DNA of 64,000 nucleotides from Oxyruncus cristatus (lineage: Eukaryota > Chordata > Aves > Passeriformes > Cotingidae): positions 322,151 through 386,150 of the forward strand of contig VXAY01006800.1 in assembly GCA_013399855.1 (NCBI GenBank), given 5' to 3'. The position numbers were made by a program, and so were the translations under genes. Below are positions 11,587-23,328 of this stretch, piece after piece. Below the pieces are notes generated by a model. The model was not told the DNA's origin, did not search any database, and saw only the letters and a program-made list of their open reading frames with translations. Within the stretch, counting starts at the first letter, position 1; every line of letters starts with the position of its first letter.

Positions 11587-12455
11587 GGAGGTGCTCCAAC
11601 CCTTTGACTATCTACGTGTCCCTCCTCTGGACTCAGTCTAACAGGTCCACATCCTTATATTGGAAGCCCTGGAGATGGACATAATACTCCATGTGGGCTC
11701 TCACAAGGGCAGAGGGGAAGAATCACCTCCCTCAATCTTCTGGCCAGTTGCTGGTGCAGCCCAGGATATGTTTGGCTTTCTGGGCTGTGAATGCACATTT
11801 TCAGGTCATGTTGACATTCTCATCAACTGATACCCCCAAGTCCCTCTCAGGGCTTCTCCCAGTCCATTCTCTGCTCAGCTTTGTTTGTGCTTGGGATTGT
11901 CCAGACCCAGGTGGAGGGCCTGGGTCACTTGGCCTTGTTGAACTTCATGAGATTTGCACAGGCCCAGCTTTCAAGACTGTCAAGGTCCCTCTGGATGACC
12001 TTCTCTTTGTGGGGATCCAGAGCTTGGAGGGGTTTATCACTGATATAAAGCAACTGTCATGGGCCCCTCTTCTCTCCAGGGCTTTATCCCATGGTACCCT
12101 ACCAAACAGATCCTTGAAGAGGCCAAAGTCTGCTCTCCTGAAGCCCAGGGTACTGAGGTTCCTTCTCACTCTTCTTGTTGCTGCAAGGATGTTGATCTTC
12201 ACCATTTCATGGTCCCTGCAGCCCAGACCTCTCTTAAACTTCAAATTCTCCACCAGTACTTCCTTGTTGGTAAAAACTAGGTCCGCCACAGCACCTCTCC
12301 TCACCGGCTCCTCTATCACTTGCAGAAGGAAGTTATCATCAACTCATTCCAGGAACCTCCTGCGTTGCTTATGCCCTGCTGTGTTGGCCCCTAACAGATG
12401 TCAGGGTGGTTGAAGTCCTCCATGAGGACCAGGGCTCGTGAATGTGAGGCTGCTC
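11587..12455 (-). mobile_element. Internally deleted CR1 LINE (endonuclease end joined to RT C-terminal part)
   Basis: Read on the minus strand, 12455 to about 12003 matches the end of the CR1 endonuclease domain and the following linker. The open frame at 12319-11945 has recognisable blocks such as RRGAVADLVFTNKE, FRRADFGLFKDLFGRVPWDKAL and an IPTKRRS-like end. From about 12000 to 11587 the sequence jumps to a region normally far downstream: the segment after the catalytic A-D-D motif, with 'ttcaacaaggccaagtg'-type, 'atacccccaagtcc'-type and 'ggcccagaac'-type landmarks seen here in complement. The reverse transcriptase core is therefore missing. The copy also lacks the 3' UTR and tail at its left end. 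The 240-codon plus-strand frame 11691-12413, the longest in the window, is antisense to it and not a gene. Confidence 0.9.
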
Positions 12456-14385
12456 CTGTTTTCATTTTCCTGGCACCCCAGTGGAGACAAACAAAATTCT
12501 CCTATTGTCTAGATGTCTTTCAGCTTTCTCAGCAAGATTAGAATGTACACAGGGAAACGTGCTCAGAACTCGTTTTTCCATCAAATCTTTTTGCAAAATA
12601 CATTTTTTTAAATTTTACAAAACAAAAGAAGATAATATCCAGGTATTTGTGCTCACTGCACAAAACACACTGCTTCTGAAGCTGTATATCTTTGTCAAAA
12701 TGTTCATCATGTACAGCTTCTCTCAGTGGTGCCAGGGAAAAACAGACATCAATCTGGTAGAATAATGTGTCTTAAAATTAATGTTTTCTCTGTTGCTTTT
12801 TACTCATATTTATGTGAAGAGACAATACAGGCATATCTAGGCCCATAAAAACTATATTTAGAAAGTATACATACTCAACAAGTTTTCTTGACTGGTTTTT
12901 GTTAGCTTCTAGATCAGAAAACACAGAGTGTGGGGCTCACTGAGTTCTCAAGCAGATATTACATCATTTTACTATATAACAATGTTCACAGGTTTTATCT
13001 TTCCTTTAGCACATTTTCCTGAACTACCTTATCATTGAGAAAACATTGTATATTTGTACTGATGGATCATTAAAATATCTTTCTGTATCTTACTGAGTTT
13101 ATGTATTGGGTTATATTTCTCCTCTCCAGCTCTCAGCTGGAGGATTGGGAGTAAAATCCATTCTCTACCCATTTAGGCAAGAGGGCAGTGAGATCAATAA
13201 TCTGTGGTAGCTTCTTGGCAGAAAAATAAAGATACATTCACAAAAGTATTGATTCCATTAATCCATGTTCCACTGTAAACTGCCAACATGTCAGTTCAGT
13301 CACATTTCTCCTCTTTTTTTAATTGAAAACAAATTTATAATAGATTTCAAGGAGTAAGGACACTTACCTCAAGGTACCTCAAGTGCTTAAAACCCAAGAT
13401 TTGTGTCCCCCCAAATCACAAGACTCCCTTAAAAAGATTGTGATATTTAGGATTTGGATAGATGGTGTTCTGTGGTTTTGTGTGTGTGTGTCCTCTGTTC
13501 CAAAACCCGTAGAGTTTGCGTATGTCACCTTGAGAAGTTTTTCACTGAAACCAATAGAATAGAAAAGAAAAATGCTGGGACTAAAACAACACATCAAATC
13601 TACCTTGGAATTTGTACCTGACTCTTTCTTCTCTCTAGGAAACTCTGAATCTTCATCTCTCCTCTGGCTCTTGGAAAATTTTTTCCTCCAAATATATGTG
13701 CTTCTGCCTCATCCTTTGGCTTACACTCTCCTAGATTCAAAGATAACATAAAAAAATGTTCTAGTAAAGACATGTAGTGTGTTGCCTTTTGCCATCACTG
13801 CTTGCCAGCTTTCATTATTGCTGTGCCTATTCTTTGCCTGGAGCAATATTATTTTCACATTCTGGTAAAAAAACCTTGACATCCTGTAGGAAAATAAAGA
13901 TTCTGCAAGATAACAAAGTGCATGTGTGTACGAGCATGTGGAGCTTTCTTGGCAGCTTCTCTGCCTATTGCTTTACCTCTGACCATATCAACATTATTTT
14001 CCCTTCAAGTAAACAAAGTGTTTTGAAGTGATTTCTCCCTTGACACCACAAGCCATTGACAAACTGTCAAGAGTAGACAATGGAGAAAAAGGGATGTATG
14101 TCATGTCTGAGGGAGTTGGGACAGTGCTGGGCCACAACTTTGGCTGTCAGCTGAAACTCACAGGGACCATCACATGTATGTGTGTGAAGGACATGGGGGT
14201 AATATTAGTGGGAGGCACTGAACTGCCATTTGCTGGGTCAAAAGATACTCAGTTTATACACGGAGAAAGTGAATGGGCATCAATTAAACAAAAGTTTGGG
14301 ATATGGAAAATGCCTGATGGAAAACAACTGGCAAAGAGAGAGGCAGATAGGTAGAATAATGGAGTCATGACTGTCTGTTAAAACC
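12456..14385. other. Unique AT-rich non-coding sequence
   Basis: No gene or dispersed repeat is recognised. It includes a short GT run near 13480-13491. The 108-codon frame at 14028-14354 and the 94-codon frame at 12481-12765 have no recognisable domain. Confidence 0.5.
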
Positions 14386-14520
14386 TATAGAAGGAAAGAA
14401 TCACTAAGTTTGGAAAAGACCTCCAAGATCGTAATGTCCAATTGTGTTAACCATTATCTGTTGGATCTGGCAGTTCTAACCTCTTTCATGGATATGTCAT
14501 GATTGGAAAACTTCCTCAGA
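14386..14520 (-). mobile_element. CR1 LINE 3' end fragment, degraded
   Basis: The block 'agaatcactaagtttggaaaagacctccaagatcgtaatgtccaa' (14398-14442) is the complement of a CR1 3' UTR (CR1: tail, then 'ggttggaaaagacctccaagatcatcaagtccaa'). The match weakens beyond about 14450, so the right edge is uncertain. Confidence 0.7.
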
Positions 14521-17500
14521 AAGTGGAAAACCTGTATTCTGGGTCAACAATGACACTCAAGGAAATCACAAACAGATAAAATTTATCCCTTTGTAATTTA
14601 TCTTAAATAGAGATTACTGTATTTTCACCATCACATCTGAATTGTTAGACAACTGTCTTGACTGGTGGCTTCTGTTTCTCTAAGAAAAGGAGGTTTGAGA
14701 CCCCAGCCATGCTGTAGAAGACAGCACCTCATGCCAACCAATGGATCAAAGGGCTACCAGCTCCCTCCATTTCTCTTACAGCATCAGAGTAATTGCTCAG
14801 GTTACTGCCCAAAAATTGATGACTCCTAGGACAAAAAGTAGAGCAAGGAGGACACAGCCTTATTCTGCAGTCTCACCTATTTTATGTCTATATGGAAAAA
14901 AAAAAAGATATAACATCAGATTTTATGTCAAAATATCCCCTAGCACCAGCACTGGCTCTTTCTCGGGGCTCAGAGAGGTAAATGAGCAGCAAAGACAAAT
15001 CTTGCCCACTTCCAGGCATGAAGCAGCTTGGAAATTTCATAGCTTTGAGGATTATTGCAAACCCAGCAGCAGAAATGCTGTCCCACATGGGACATTTCTG
15101 CACAGTAGCAGAGGTCCCTTTGAGCTTGGCACCAGTGATTTTGTGGTTCTAAATTTTGCACTTTCACAGTCAAAGTGACAGGTAGGCACCAAAACCTTCC
15201 CCGAGGCATTTTTTCCTGTGCACTGCAGCTATTTTTCAGCAGTTCTTCATCTATTTACAGGAGATGATATGATCTTTGTGGCAGGGAGGGTCCAGATGAT
15301 GTATGTGTCCTAACTCCCTACACAGAGGCATGTAAATTCAGTTGGTACAATAAAATTAGTGTAATTCATTAATTAGGTCAATTTCAATTACTTATGTATA
15401 GAAAGTAGATTTTCTCCTAACAAGATAAATCTAATTTTAAAATCCTGTCAACTCTTTCTTTTTTCTTCAAGAGATATCCACAAATGGGCCTTTGCTGGTA
15501 TCAGATGTGTGAAGCAACATCACTGTATATTTTCACACCTAGTTGATTACTTAACCATCTGTTCTCTTCAACAACACAGAATGCAAGGGAGGAAGAGAAA
15601 TAAATGGAAACATCACTGATTGTTTTCTAACTCATCTCTTAATTTTTCACTTGAACCATAAATCCCAGGGCAATTTTAGTTTTTATATTACAGTGGTATA
15701 ATGTGTGCTAAAACAAGGCTTATATATAAAACAAACCTTTTACAATTCTTTTTTTTCTTTATCAGAATAATGGAAATATATCAAAACTTTCTTCATATCC
15801 TCTCTGAATGACTATAAAATGGAGGTGGAGGGAAGAGAATTTTGTAGGCAGAACATTATGTGCATTAGACAAAAATCAGTTACTTAGTAGCCCCTATTTA
15901 AAAATATTCACACTTAATTTAACTCTCTTCATTCTCAAGGATAACTGTGGGGGTGTTAATCTTTGGGATTGATAAAATCATTCATCCAGATGGTTAGGTA
16001 AGAAATTGACTTCCAGTTTTCAGCTACCTTTGTTCTTATATGTCCTCTCTAGCTTAAATTTATTTTTCAGACATCATTTAAAAATAGAGGTCCAGATAGA
16101 TGTTATATATATGGTGAATTATGCCTTTTAAATTATAGGTTTTGCAATTGCTAAAAAACCCAAACCCAGTAACTTTACAATATTTTTCCCTTGACATTTT
16201 CACTTAAATACAAAACCAGACCTCTTTCATTTTGATATCTATGTCCAGAACAAGTATTTTGCTAAAGCTTACTATGTTATTTCTCCATTATAATTGTTGA
16301 TTCAGGCACCATGAATTATGAAAAAAAATTCAAGATAAGAAACCTATAAAAAGCACAAAGGACTCTGTAATTACAGAATCTCACTGAAAAGGGCTCGAGA
16401 CAGGTGGTACAGCACCATTTGAAATAGCATTGCTTACATATATGGCCACTGCCAACTTCAAGAATAGCCATTAGTGACTGTCCAAAACAAAAGCACTTTT
16501 TCTCTTTTTCTTGTCCAGCTGAGGTAACAACTTTGTGTGAAAGAAGAAAACGTAGAAGCAACATGTTAGTTATACGGAAGCATTCCTCACAGGAAAAAAA
16601 CCCCCTTCTTCTATGTTAAAAGCGTGACAAAAACCTAGGGATAGCTGAGGTTAAGGCAGACCTACATCACCTGTTTTGTGGACTACAGTGGCCCTTACAC
16701 AGCTGATCAGATGCCTGACTCCTGCAACTTTGGCACAGTAAATCTCTGTTAGTCAAAGACAGGGACCAGGAAGTTGAAGTAATGCACATGGTGCCTCTGG
16801 ATTGAGTGACTGAGCAAGTCATAACAGCGGTGGCCTGTGAGCCGTTTGGGATTTTGGGATGCTCAAAGCTCTGTGGGTATTCAGAAACACCAAAGCTTAA
16901 CATGATAGAAAGTACTTACTTGGTACTTTTTTGTTCATATCTGTTTTCTGTCCACATAAAAAGAAAGGACTGGGTGGGAAGTTTGTCTTTACCTGACAGA
17001 TACTGAACAAATGAGGTGAGGAAATCCAGGGGGGCTTTACTTGTGACTGTAAGGGCAAGATGGATGAGAATCACAGTGGGCAAGTTGGGAAATACAACAG
17101 AGTCTTGGAAACAAAAGACTATGATGGAATATTACTTACAACACAGGAATTCATCGCATTAACTGAAAACAATCATAAAATCAAAGATATCTCTTGAGGG
17201 AAACAGGTGGGTGGGAGAGAGATGTGCACAAACCCTGTCATTTTCTCACCTTTCCCCTTTAGGCACTTTGATGGTTCTCTGCATAAAACAGTGAAATATT
17301 GTAGTTCTTACTCAGCAAAACCTATGTTTCTTGTTTCTTGGAGAGGTCACTGCAGAGAAGATCTAGAAACCCCTCAAAGTTTGGTAAATATTGGAACTTT
17401 CCGTAGATCTTTGGTGGAATGGACAAACAATGTTGACGTCAGTGGATAGACTGAGTAGACAGATACATATTGGGGGAGGGAAACAGCTGTGCCAGTAACA

Positions 17501-17585
17501 ATGTGGGACCAGATCTTTGTGTCAAGGAGTGCATGGTGAGGCTCTCTGTTCACCAGTCCACAGGAAGGATGAGGAGTTGAAATGC
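14521..17585. other. Unique AT-rich non-coding sequence
   Basis: No gene or dispersed repeat is recognised. Contents include the homeodomain-site-rich stretch at 15335-15440 and a CRE octamer at 17434-17441. Short open frames (up to 145 codons, 14741-15178) have no domain. Confidence 0.45.
15335..15440. promoter_or_regulatory. Candidate homeodomain-site cluster
   Basis: Several ATTA/TAAT cores are packed into about 100 bp ('gtgtaattcattaattagg', 'ttcaattactt', 'ctaattttaa'). Such clusters are common in vertebrate developmental enhancers but also arise by chance in AT-rich DNA. No cross-species comparison was possible. Confidence 0.2.
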
Positions 17586-17936
17586 GGAATCATAGAATTG
17601 TTTAGGTTGGAAAAGATCATCAAGTCCAACTGTAAACTGAACACTACCAAGTCCAACACTAAGTTATGTCCTTAACAGCCACATCTACACATCTTTTAAA
17701 TGTCTCCAGAGAGGTTGACTCCGTCACTTCCCTGGATAGCGTGTTCCAATGCCTGACCAGCCTTTTGGTAGAAGAAATTTTTCCCAATATCCAATATAAA
17801 TCTCTCCTAGTCCAACTTGAAGCAACTTTCTCCTCCCTTACCTGGGAGAAGAGACTGACACCCACCTCGTTACAACCTCCTTTCAGGTAACTGTGGAGGG
17901 TGATAAGGTCTCCTCTGAGTGACCTTTTTTCCAGCA
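17586..17936 (-). mobile_element. CR1 LINE, 5'-truncated 3' end
   Basis: The tail complement 'aatcatagaattg' at 17588-17600 marks the 3' end, followed by 'ttaggttggaaaagatcatcaagtccaac'. On the minus strand the copy carries the last ~90 codons of ORF2 in an open frame (17937-17659), with family blocks KRSLRGDLITLHSYLKGGC and RHWNTLSREV. The fragment begins within 'tggaaaaaaggtc' of the [10 protein letters not shown] block. It encodes no enzyme activity. Confidence 0.94.
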
Positions 17937-20900
17937 TACTGGAAATGAATGAATTTTTCTTCAGCTCAAGCTGTTGAACTTGGTTTTCTATATGTTTTGA
18001 ACTGAAATCCCAATTCTAGGTTCAGCTTAGTGGATCAGGAAATGAATTTGGTTAGGGAGTTTACCTGTTAACCCTGTGTGAAAATACCTGTGCTTGTTTG
18101 GATTCCTCCAGGTATCATACTTTGAAAATAATGCTTCCAAGAGTAATGACTAGCTTTTGCTTTCCAGAAAAACCCTATTACAAGTCTGTGGTTTAAAGCT
18201 ATAAGTTAGGTTTTCAGTCCATCATATTTCAGATCGATACACTGCAGAGAGCTGACACAGATCCTGCACAAAGACTGATTGCACTTTCAAGGGAATTTCA
18301 TGCCATTTAAAAATGGAATTAACCGAGATGGAATTGCTAAAAATACATGAAAGATAAAGTTTAAGTCACTAAAGGAAAACCCTGTGTGTTATTCTGCTTA
18401 TTAAAAGACAACAAGCTGCCACAAAATAAATATTCCCTGCTAATGAGCTAATATTTAATCAGCATAGTGCTCTGTTCTAAAAAAGAAGAAAAAAAAAAGC
18501 TTCTGTTGACCACTTTTTATTGGTGGTCCTTTAAAAAATAGATGGAAAACTCGAACATTCTATATTTAAATTACTTTTTTGTTTTTCTATGCAGTAAAGC
18601 AGGAGTGGGCTCTAGTGCTTGCCATAATTTTCTTTATGACCCCAAGCCCTCAATTTTAAATAGGAGAGAAAATGGAGGTCACACTGCTTCTAACACATGT
18701 TGTCATGCAGTTATGCACTCTTCATACAGAAGTGGGCTTTCACACAGGGTATTTAGTTCTAAACCTTGAGGTAACATATATTTTTTAATGATTTTCACTG
18801 TAGGATTTATTTTTTTTTTTTTTGAACTCCACAAATGGGACCGCTGCTGCTTGTCCATCTCATTGAATACAGAAGGCATCCATCTGCTGAATCCTGTGAG
18901 ATGTCAACATGCTGGGTCTAAGGCAGAGTTACCTATTTTGCGCCTTAAGGCCCAGACTGCACCAGTAGACTTCTTCAAGAGGCAGTTTGGCAATGGAAGA
19001 AGGAGAACAAAGCATACATTGGGGACAAGAAAGAAGATTCTTCCAAAGAACTGGATGAAGAGTGATAAAGCCTGTTACAGTGATAGGCTGAATTTTGATA
19101 AACGGCCATCCTCTTCTGCACCTAACTTTTCCCCACCTTTTCAGGTTTAAAATCAATATATTTTTCCAATGAATTTTGAATAGTTAGAAGATGTCTAATT
19201 TTCTATTTACAGTTGTGACTGGTGTATGAAATAGTGTTTCAAGCTGTGCAAAAAATCACCACCTGGATAAAATTTACCGGAATATCCTCCCTCTGGAGTA
19301 GACTTTTTATTCCCACCAGGCCAAAATGGTAATGCTGCTTTCCTCACTCTTAATGGATTTTGTATATCCTATAGTATTTCATCAGGGATGCAAGGGCTCT
19401 GGTTTGTTGTTTAATCTTTCAATAATATTCTAGAGAATAAATTAAAATCATTTCTTTCCCCAGTGTCTTCTAAAGCACTGTTGCCATTTGCTGCACAGAG
19501 TCAGCACTGTAGCCATTTACTGCAGGAAATATAGTGGTCTGCACAAAAATTATATAGATACTCCTCATGTATTCTTGAATTAACAGTTTCTTCATTCTGG
19601 ATGCTCCCTTTAGGCTGGGGGTTCTCTGTGACAGTAGAGGACTATTACTTCCTTCTGCTTTTATATTTCTTCCTTCCTCCTGGGCAGCCTTCCTTCCTCT
19701 GATCAGAAAAAATCTTCTTGGTTTGTATTTCTTAAAAGTAGATCCTAGCTTATTTTTGGAGTCTTTTTTTCACTCTTCTGTGAACTTCTAGGATCTTGTA
19801 TCTTCTGACTCCAGCCAGCTTCCTGTGAAAAACAATGATTTGCTCCAGAGTACATCTGTTAAGTTTTATGATTTCCCATTGTATCCAGTCATGGAGAAAG
19901 ATTACATTTTGCTTGGTCATGAAATACTAAATACAACACACTCAGAAAGGAGTCTAGTGATACAGCAGTGATACAGGTAGCTGTGTCTTCTCATTAGCAT
20001 TTTGGTTTCTCTGATTTTGCCTAGACAAATTCCTGAAACTCTTATAGCAGTCCGAAATAAAAAGAGGTTATATGGTCAAAAGGCACAGTGCAACATATTT
20101 GTAAATGTGGTAAAGTAGGTTTGCATTCCTTCTCTAGAAGAATTTCTGTACTCTTTACTAAAACTGTCAGTAAGTGTGACTAACTATGTTCAGGTGTGGG
20201 GAGTAACTAGTGAGGTTCAAAGGTGTGCTAAGGACTGCCTGTTCTCTCCAGTCTTGGTTTTAGTGTTTTCAGCTAGAGATTACAGATACAGATCCTTTAA
20301 GTAGTAATTTCCTGGACATGGAAGATCAGCCCTGTTTCTGGGGAGACACCAAGCCTGTTTATGACAGAGGAGGTGCAAGGACTGACAGCAATGGTACCTA
20401 TCTGAGATGCTCTGAGAGCCTGTCAGGCCTCCAGCTATTGCTCTAGAAGAACATGGTCCTCCTAGAAGTCTGTTATGTCACTGGATGGATGTTTCTGCTT
20501 GCATAACTGAAGCCTGTTTTAGGTGTCTCCTTTCATGATCTGAAATGTTCCCTAGGTCTCAACTAGATTATATTAACTAGGTCTCCATCAGCTACAATGG
20601 AGTTTAGATGCTCAGCTCATGTAGTGACAGCTACATATAGACACTTGTACTCTGTATCTAATCTTGAGCCAAATCCAATCCCAAATAACTCACCACTAGG
20701 ACTGAAAGCAAGAAGTCAGCTGTGGTCCGGGGAGGGCTGTGCAAGAACTCTTTCAGTCTTTCCTGTTTGGTCTAACTATTGAACATATCTTTTAATTTGG
20801 TGAGTTAACTGTATTAGCTTTTGCTCTAACAGAGCCTGGTTTTTAAAAGTTTAAAAACCTTGTAATCTTTTTTGAGGAGCTCCTAACAGAAGACTTTATA

Positions 20901-22739
20901 GGTCATTAACCGCAGCATCCCACCCACTGTATACATGAAATGTATATGTGCAACATATATGCAATGGAGCTGTGACTCTCGTGTTCTTTGGCTCTTCTAC
21001 CTGACATAGTCTTTGGCTTTTGAATCCTCTCTGTTTTATCCCACTAGCTGTAGTCACAGCTGTTTAGACCAATCCCAGTTCTTTCTACAGCCACAAGCTC
21101 TTACAGTAGTGGTTGAGTAAGAGGATAGATTTTCTGGAAATAAGCCTTCACACTGCTCGCTTGATATCTAGATAAAAATATTCTTCCAGCCTTTAGAGTC
21201 TTGTATTGTCCTGGATGATATATCTCTTTTCTTCCCTTCTCTTCTGTCCATTGACTGAGATCTACTGTGTAATGTTGCTTATAATTTTTCTATCTTATTT
21301 TCAAATCTGCTTTTTTTTTTTTTTTTAATTTGCAAGGGTTTGCCTGGTTGCAAGCTCTCTACCCCTTTGACAGATGATTATAATCTTCAATATGTCACAT
21401 TGATTCATAAGCTGTGTTACCTCTTAAATGAATAAGTTGTTTGAGGTTCCTTGCTAAGCAGGGTACCACTCAGTGCAAGTAGTGGGGTTAGAATGAGACT
21501 CTTCAAATTACATTTAAATTGAAAAGATAAAAAACAGCGTGTCAGATAAGATTGAAGACCATCTAGTGCAAAACCAGCTAATCTACTTAACTAAAATGTA
21601 CCCACTTTGGTGCTTAAGTAGGAATAAATTCCCCTACTCCATTGCTGCTATTGTTCATGCCTGTATTACCCTATTATGAAATGAGGACAAGAAAAGAAAG
21701 CAGACACAGACTGTCCTGGTCAATCCATCACCTAGAGACAGACTGAAGAGTAATGAGCTACTGAAGTTCACCCTACACAAGTAAGGAAGAATAAGAGAAA
21801 GCAGATAGGATCCCTTCCACCTTTCAGTGACCCATAATGGTACTCACAGTCACAGGCATGCTCAACTCAGGGTTCAGAGGATTAATCTCAGCACTTGTGT
21901 TCATGTCAGAGATCAATAACTATTGGACATTTATTTATGATCTCTACTGAAAAGCTCTATGGCTCAGCTTGTGTTGTTCTGAATTCTGTTCTCTTGTCCC
22001 TGTGAACTTCAGTTTAGAAGTGCAGATAGATAATATGTTCTAGAGAGATGGTGTGCCTTGAAAGTCAGGATATTTAGATGCTGATTCTAAGCACTAGTGC
22101 ACTGTTGTTTCTACCTTTAAAATTTGCTCATTGAATTGGATCCATGGGGAACTGATCTACATTGTACATAAGCTAGAAAAATGTGTTGGCACGTGTACAA
22201 AAATGATTACAGGTGTATGAAATGTTTTGCAGCCAAATAAATTCCCTGACACAGCTGAAGAGGTGACAGACATACCCCAGGACCAAGAGTAATTGCTATG
22301 TTGGAAAGAGAAAGAAACTTCTTCAGGCAGTGGTGCCTTTGTGTTATAAACAATTCAGAAATTCTTTATTCAGGCACTGTGGTATATATGGTAGAGATCC
22401 AAAGATGATATTTTTTTAAGTATAATATACATTCAAAGAGATTGCATTACCTGTTTGCTAACTGGCTCCAAGTTGTACTTTTGGATTTGACATCCACATC
22501 TTCTTGCATGGCATCCTTGTCATGTTTGGATCTATTCTGACTTACAGATTGCTTTCTGAAGTAGATATTATGGGTATCTGTCCTTAAATTCAGGTTGGGG
22601 CAGCTAACCTGCAAGCCCTTTGTTCTTAATATTGGTGATACAGATACACCCATGCATTTAGTGTTACCCATTTAAGAACAAATCTGCTGGAGCAATTGAT
22701 GGCTCCCTTGTAAATTATTTCATATAGTTTTTATGTTTG
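17937..22739. other. Unique AT-rich non-coding sequence
   Basis: No gene or dispersed repeat is recognised. Homopolymers are T14 at 18810-18823 and T16 at 21311-21326. A block at 18405-18475 with 'ctgctaatgagctaatattt' and 'aatcagca' resembles homeodomain/POU site clusters. Open frames reach at most 120 codons (18788-19150, plus) without recognisable domains. Confidence 0.45.
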
Positions 22740-23328
22740 TGTGCTGGTTTTGGCTGGGATAGGATTAATTTTCTTCATAGTAGCTGGTATGGGGCTGTGG
22801 TTTGGATTTGTGCTGAAAACACTGCCGATAATTCAGGATTGTTTCTTTTTACTACTGAGCAGGGCTTACACACAGTCAAGGCCTTCACTGCTCCTCACCC
22901 CATCCCACCAGCGAGGAGGCTGGGGCTGCACAAGGAGTTGGTAGGGAACACCAGAAGGACAGCTGACCCCAGCTGACCCTAGGAATATCCCAGACCATGT
23001 GATGTCATGCTCAGCATATAAAGCTGAGGAAAGAAGCAGGAAGGGGGGACATTTGGAGTGATGGTGTTTGTATTCTCGAGTCACCGTTAAGCGTGATGGA
23101 GCCCTGCTTTCTTGGGAATGGCTTAATACCTGCCTGCTCATGGGAAGTGGGGGAATGAATTCTTTCTTTTGCTTTGTTTTGCTGTGCTCTACCTATCAAG
23201 CTGTCTGTATCTCAACCCATGAGTTTTCTCACTTTTATCTTTCTGATTCTCTCCCCAGTCCCACAGGGGCCAGGGTGGAGAGAGCAGCTGTGTGGGGCTG
23301 AGCTGCTGGCTGGAGTTAAACCAGGACT
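22740..23328 (+). mobile_element. Solo LTR of an avian endogenous retrovirus
   Basis: A 589-bp element begins TGTGCTGGTTTTGGCTGGGA, the start I remember for an abundant neoavian LTR family (TguLTR5-like in zebra finch). It ends 'ttaaaccaggact', giving imperfect terminal inverted repeats (TGTGCTGG against CCAGGACT; the last base departs from CA). Internal LTR landmarks are a TGATGTCA CRE/AP-1-like site at 23000-23007, a TATA-type box ATATAAAG at 23016-23023, and a decayed AATAAA-equivalent 'tatcaagctg' near 23195. Flanking 5-mers gtttg (22735-22739) and gtttt (23329-23333) look like a 5-bp target duplication with one mismatch. No internal viral genes flank it, so it is a solo LTR left by recombination. 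It encodes nothing. The family name is from memory and unverified. Confidence 0.88.

Noticed and set aside
11691..12413. 240-codon plus-strand open frame, the longest in the window
   Set aside because: It is antisense to a minus-strand CR1 whose own frame (12319-11945) reads as CR1 ORF2. It is a shadow, not a gene.
15071..15099. Palindrome-like agaaatg…gtcccacatgggac…atttct
   Set aside because: The loop would be only 2 nt and the arms are interrupted. Probably chance.
15795..15835. Possible MIR 3' piece 'actataaaatggaggtgg'
   Set aside because: A single short motif without the upstream MIR blocks.
21545..21600. CR1-like 'gaccatctagtgcaaaacca'
   Set aside because: Only a short resemblance to the CR1 3' UTR, with no flanking landmarks.
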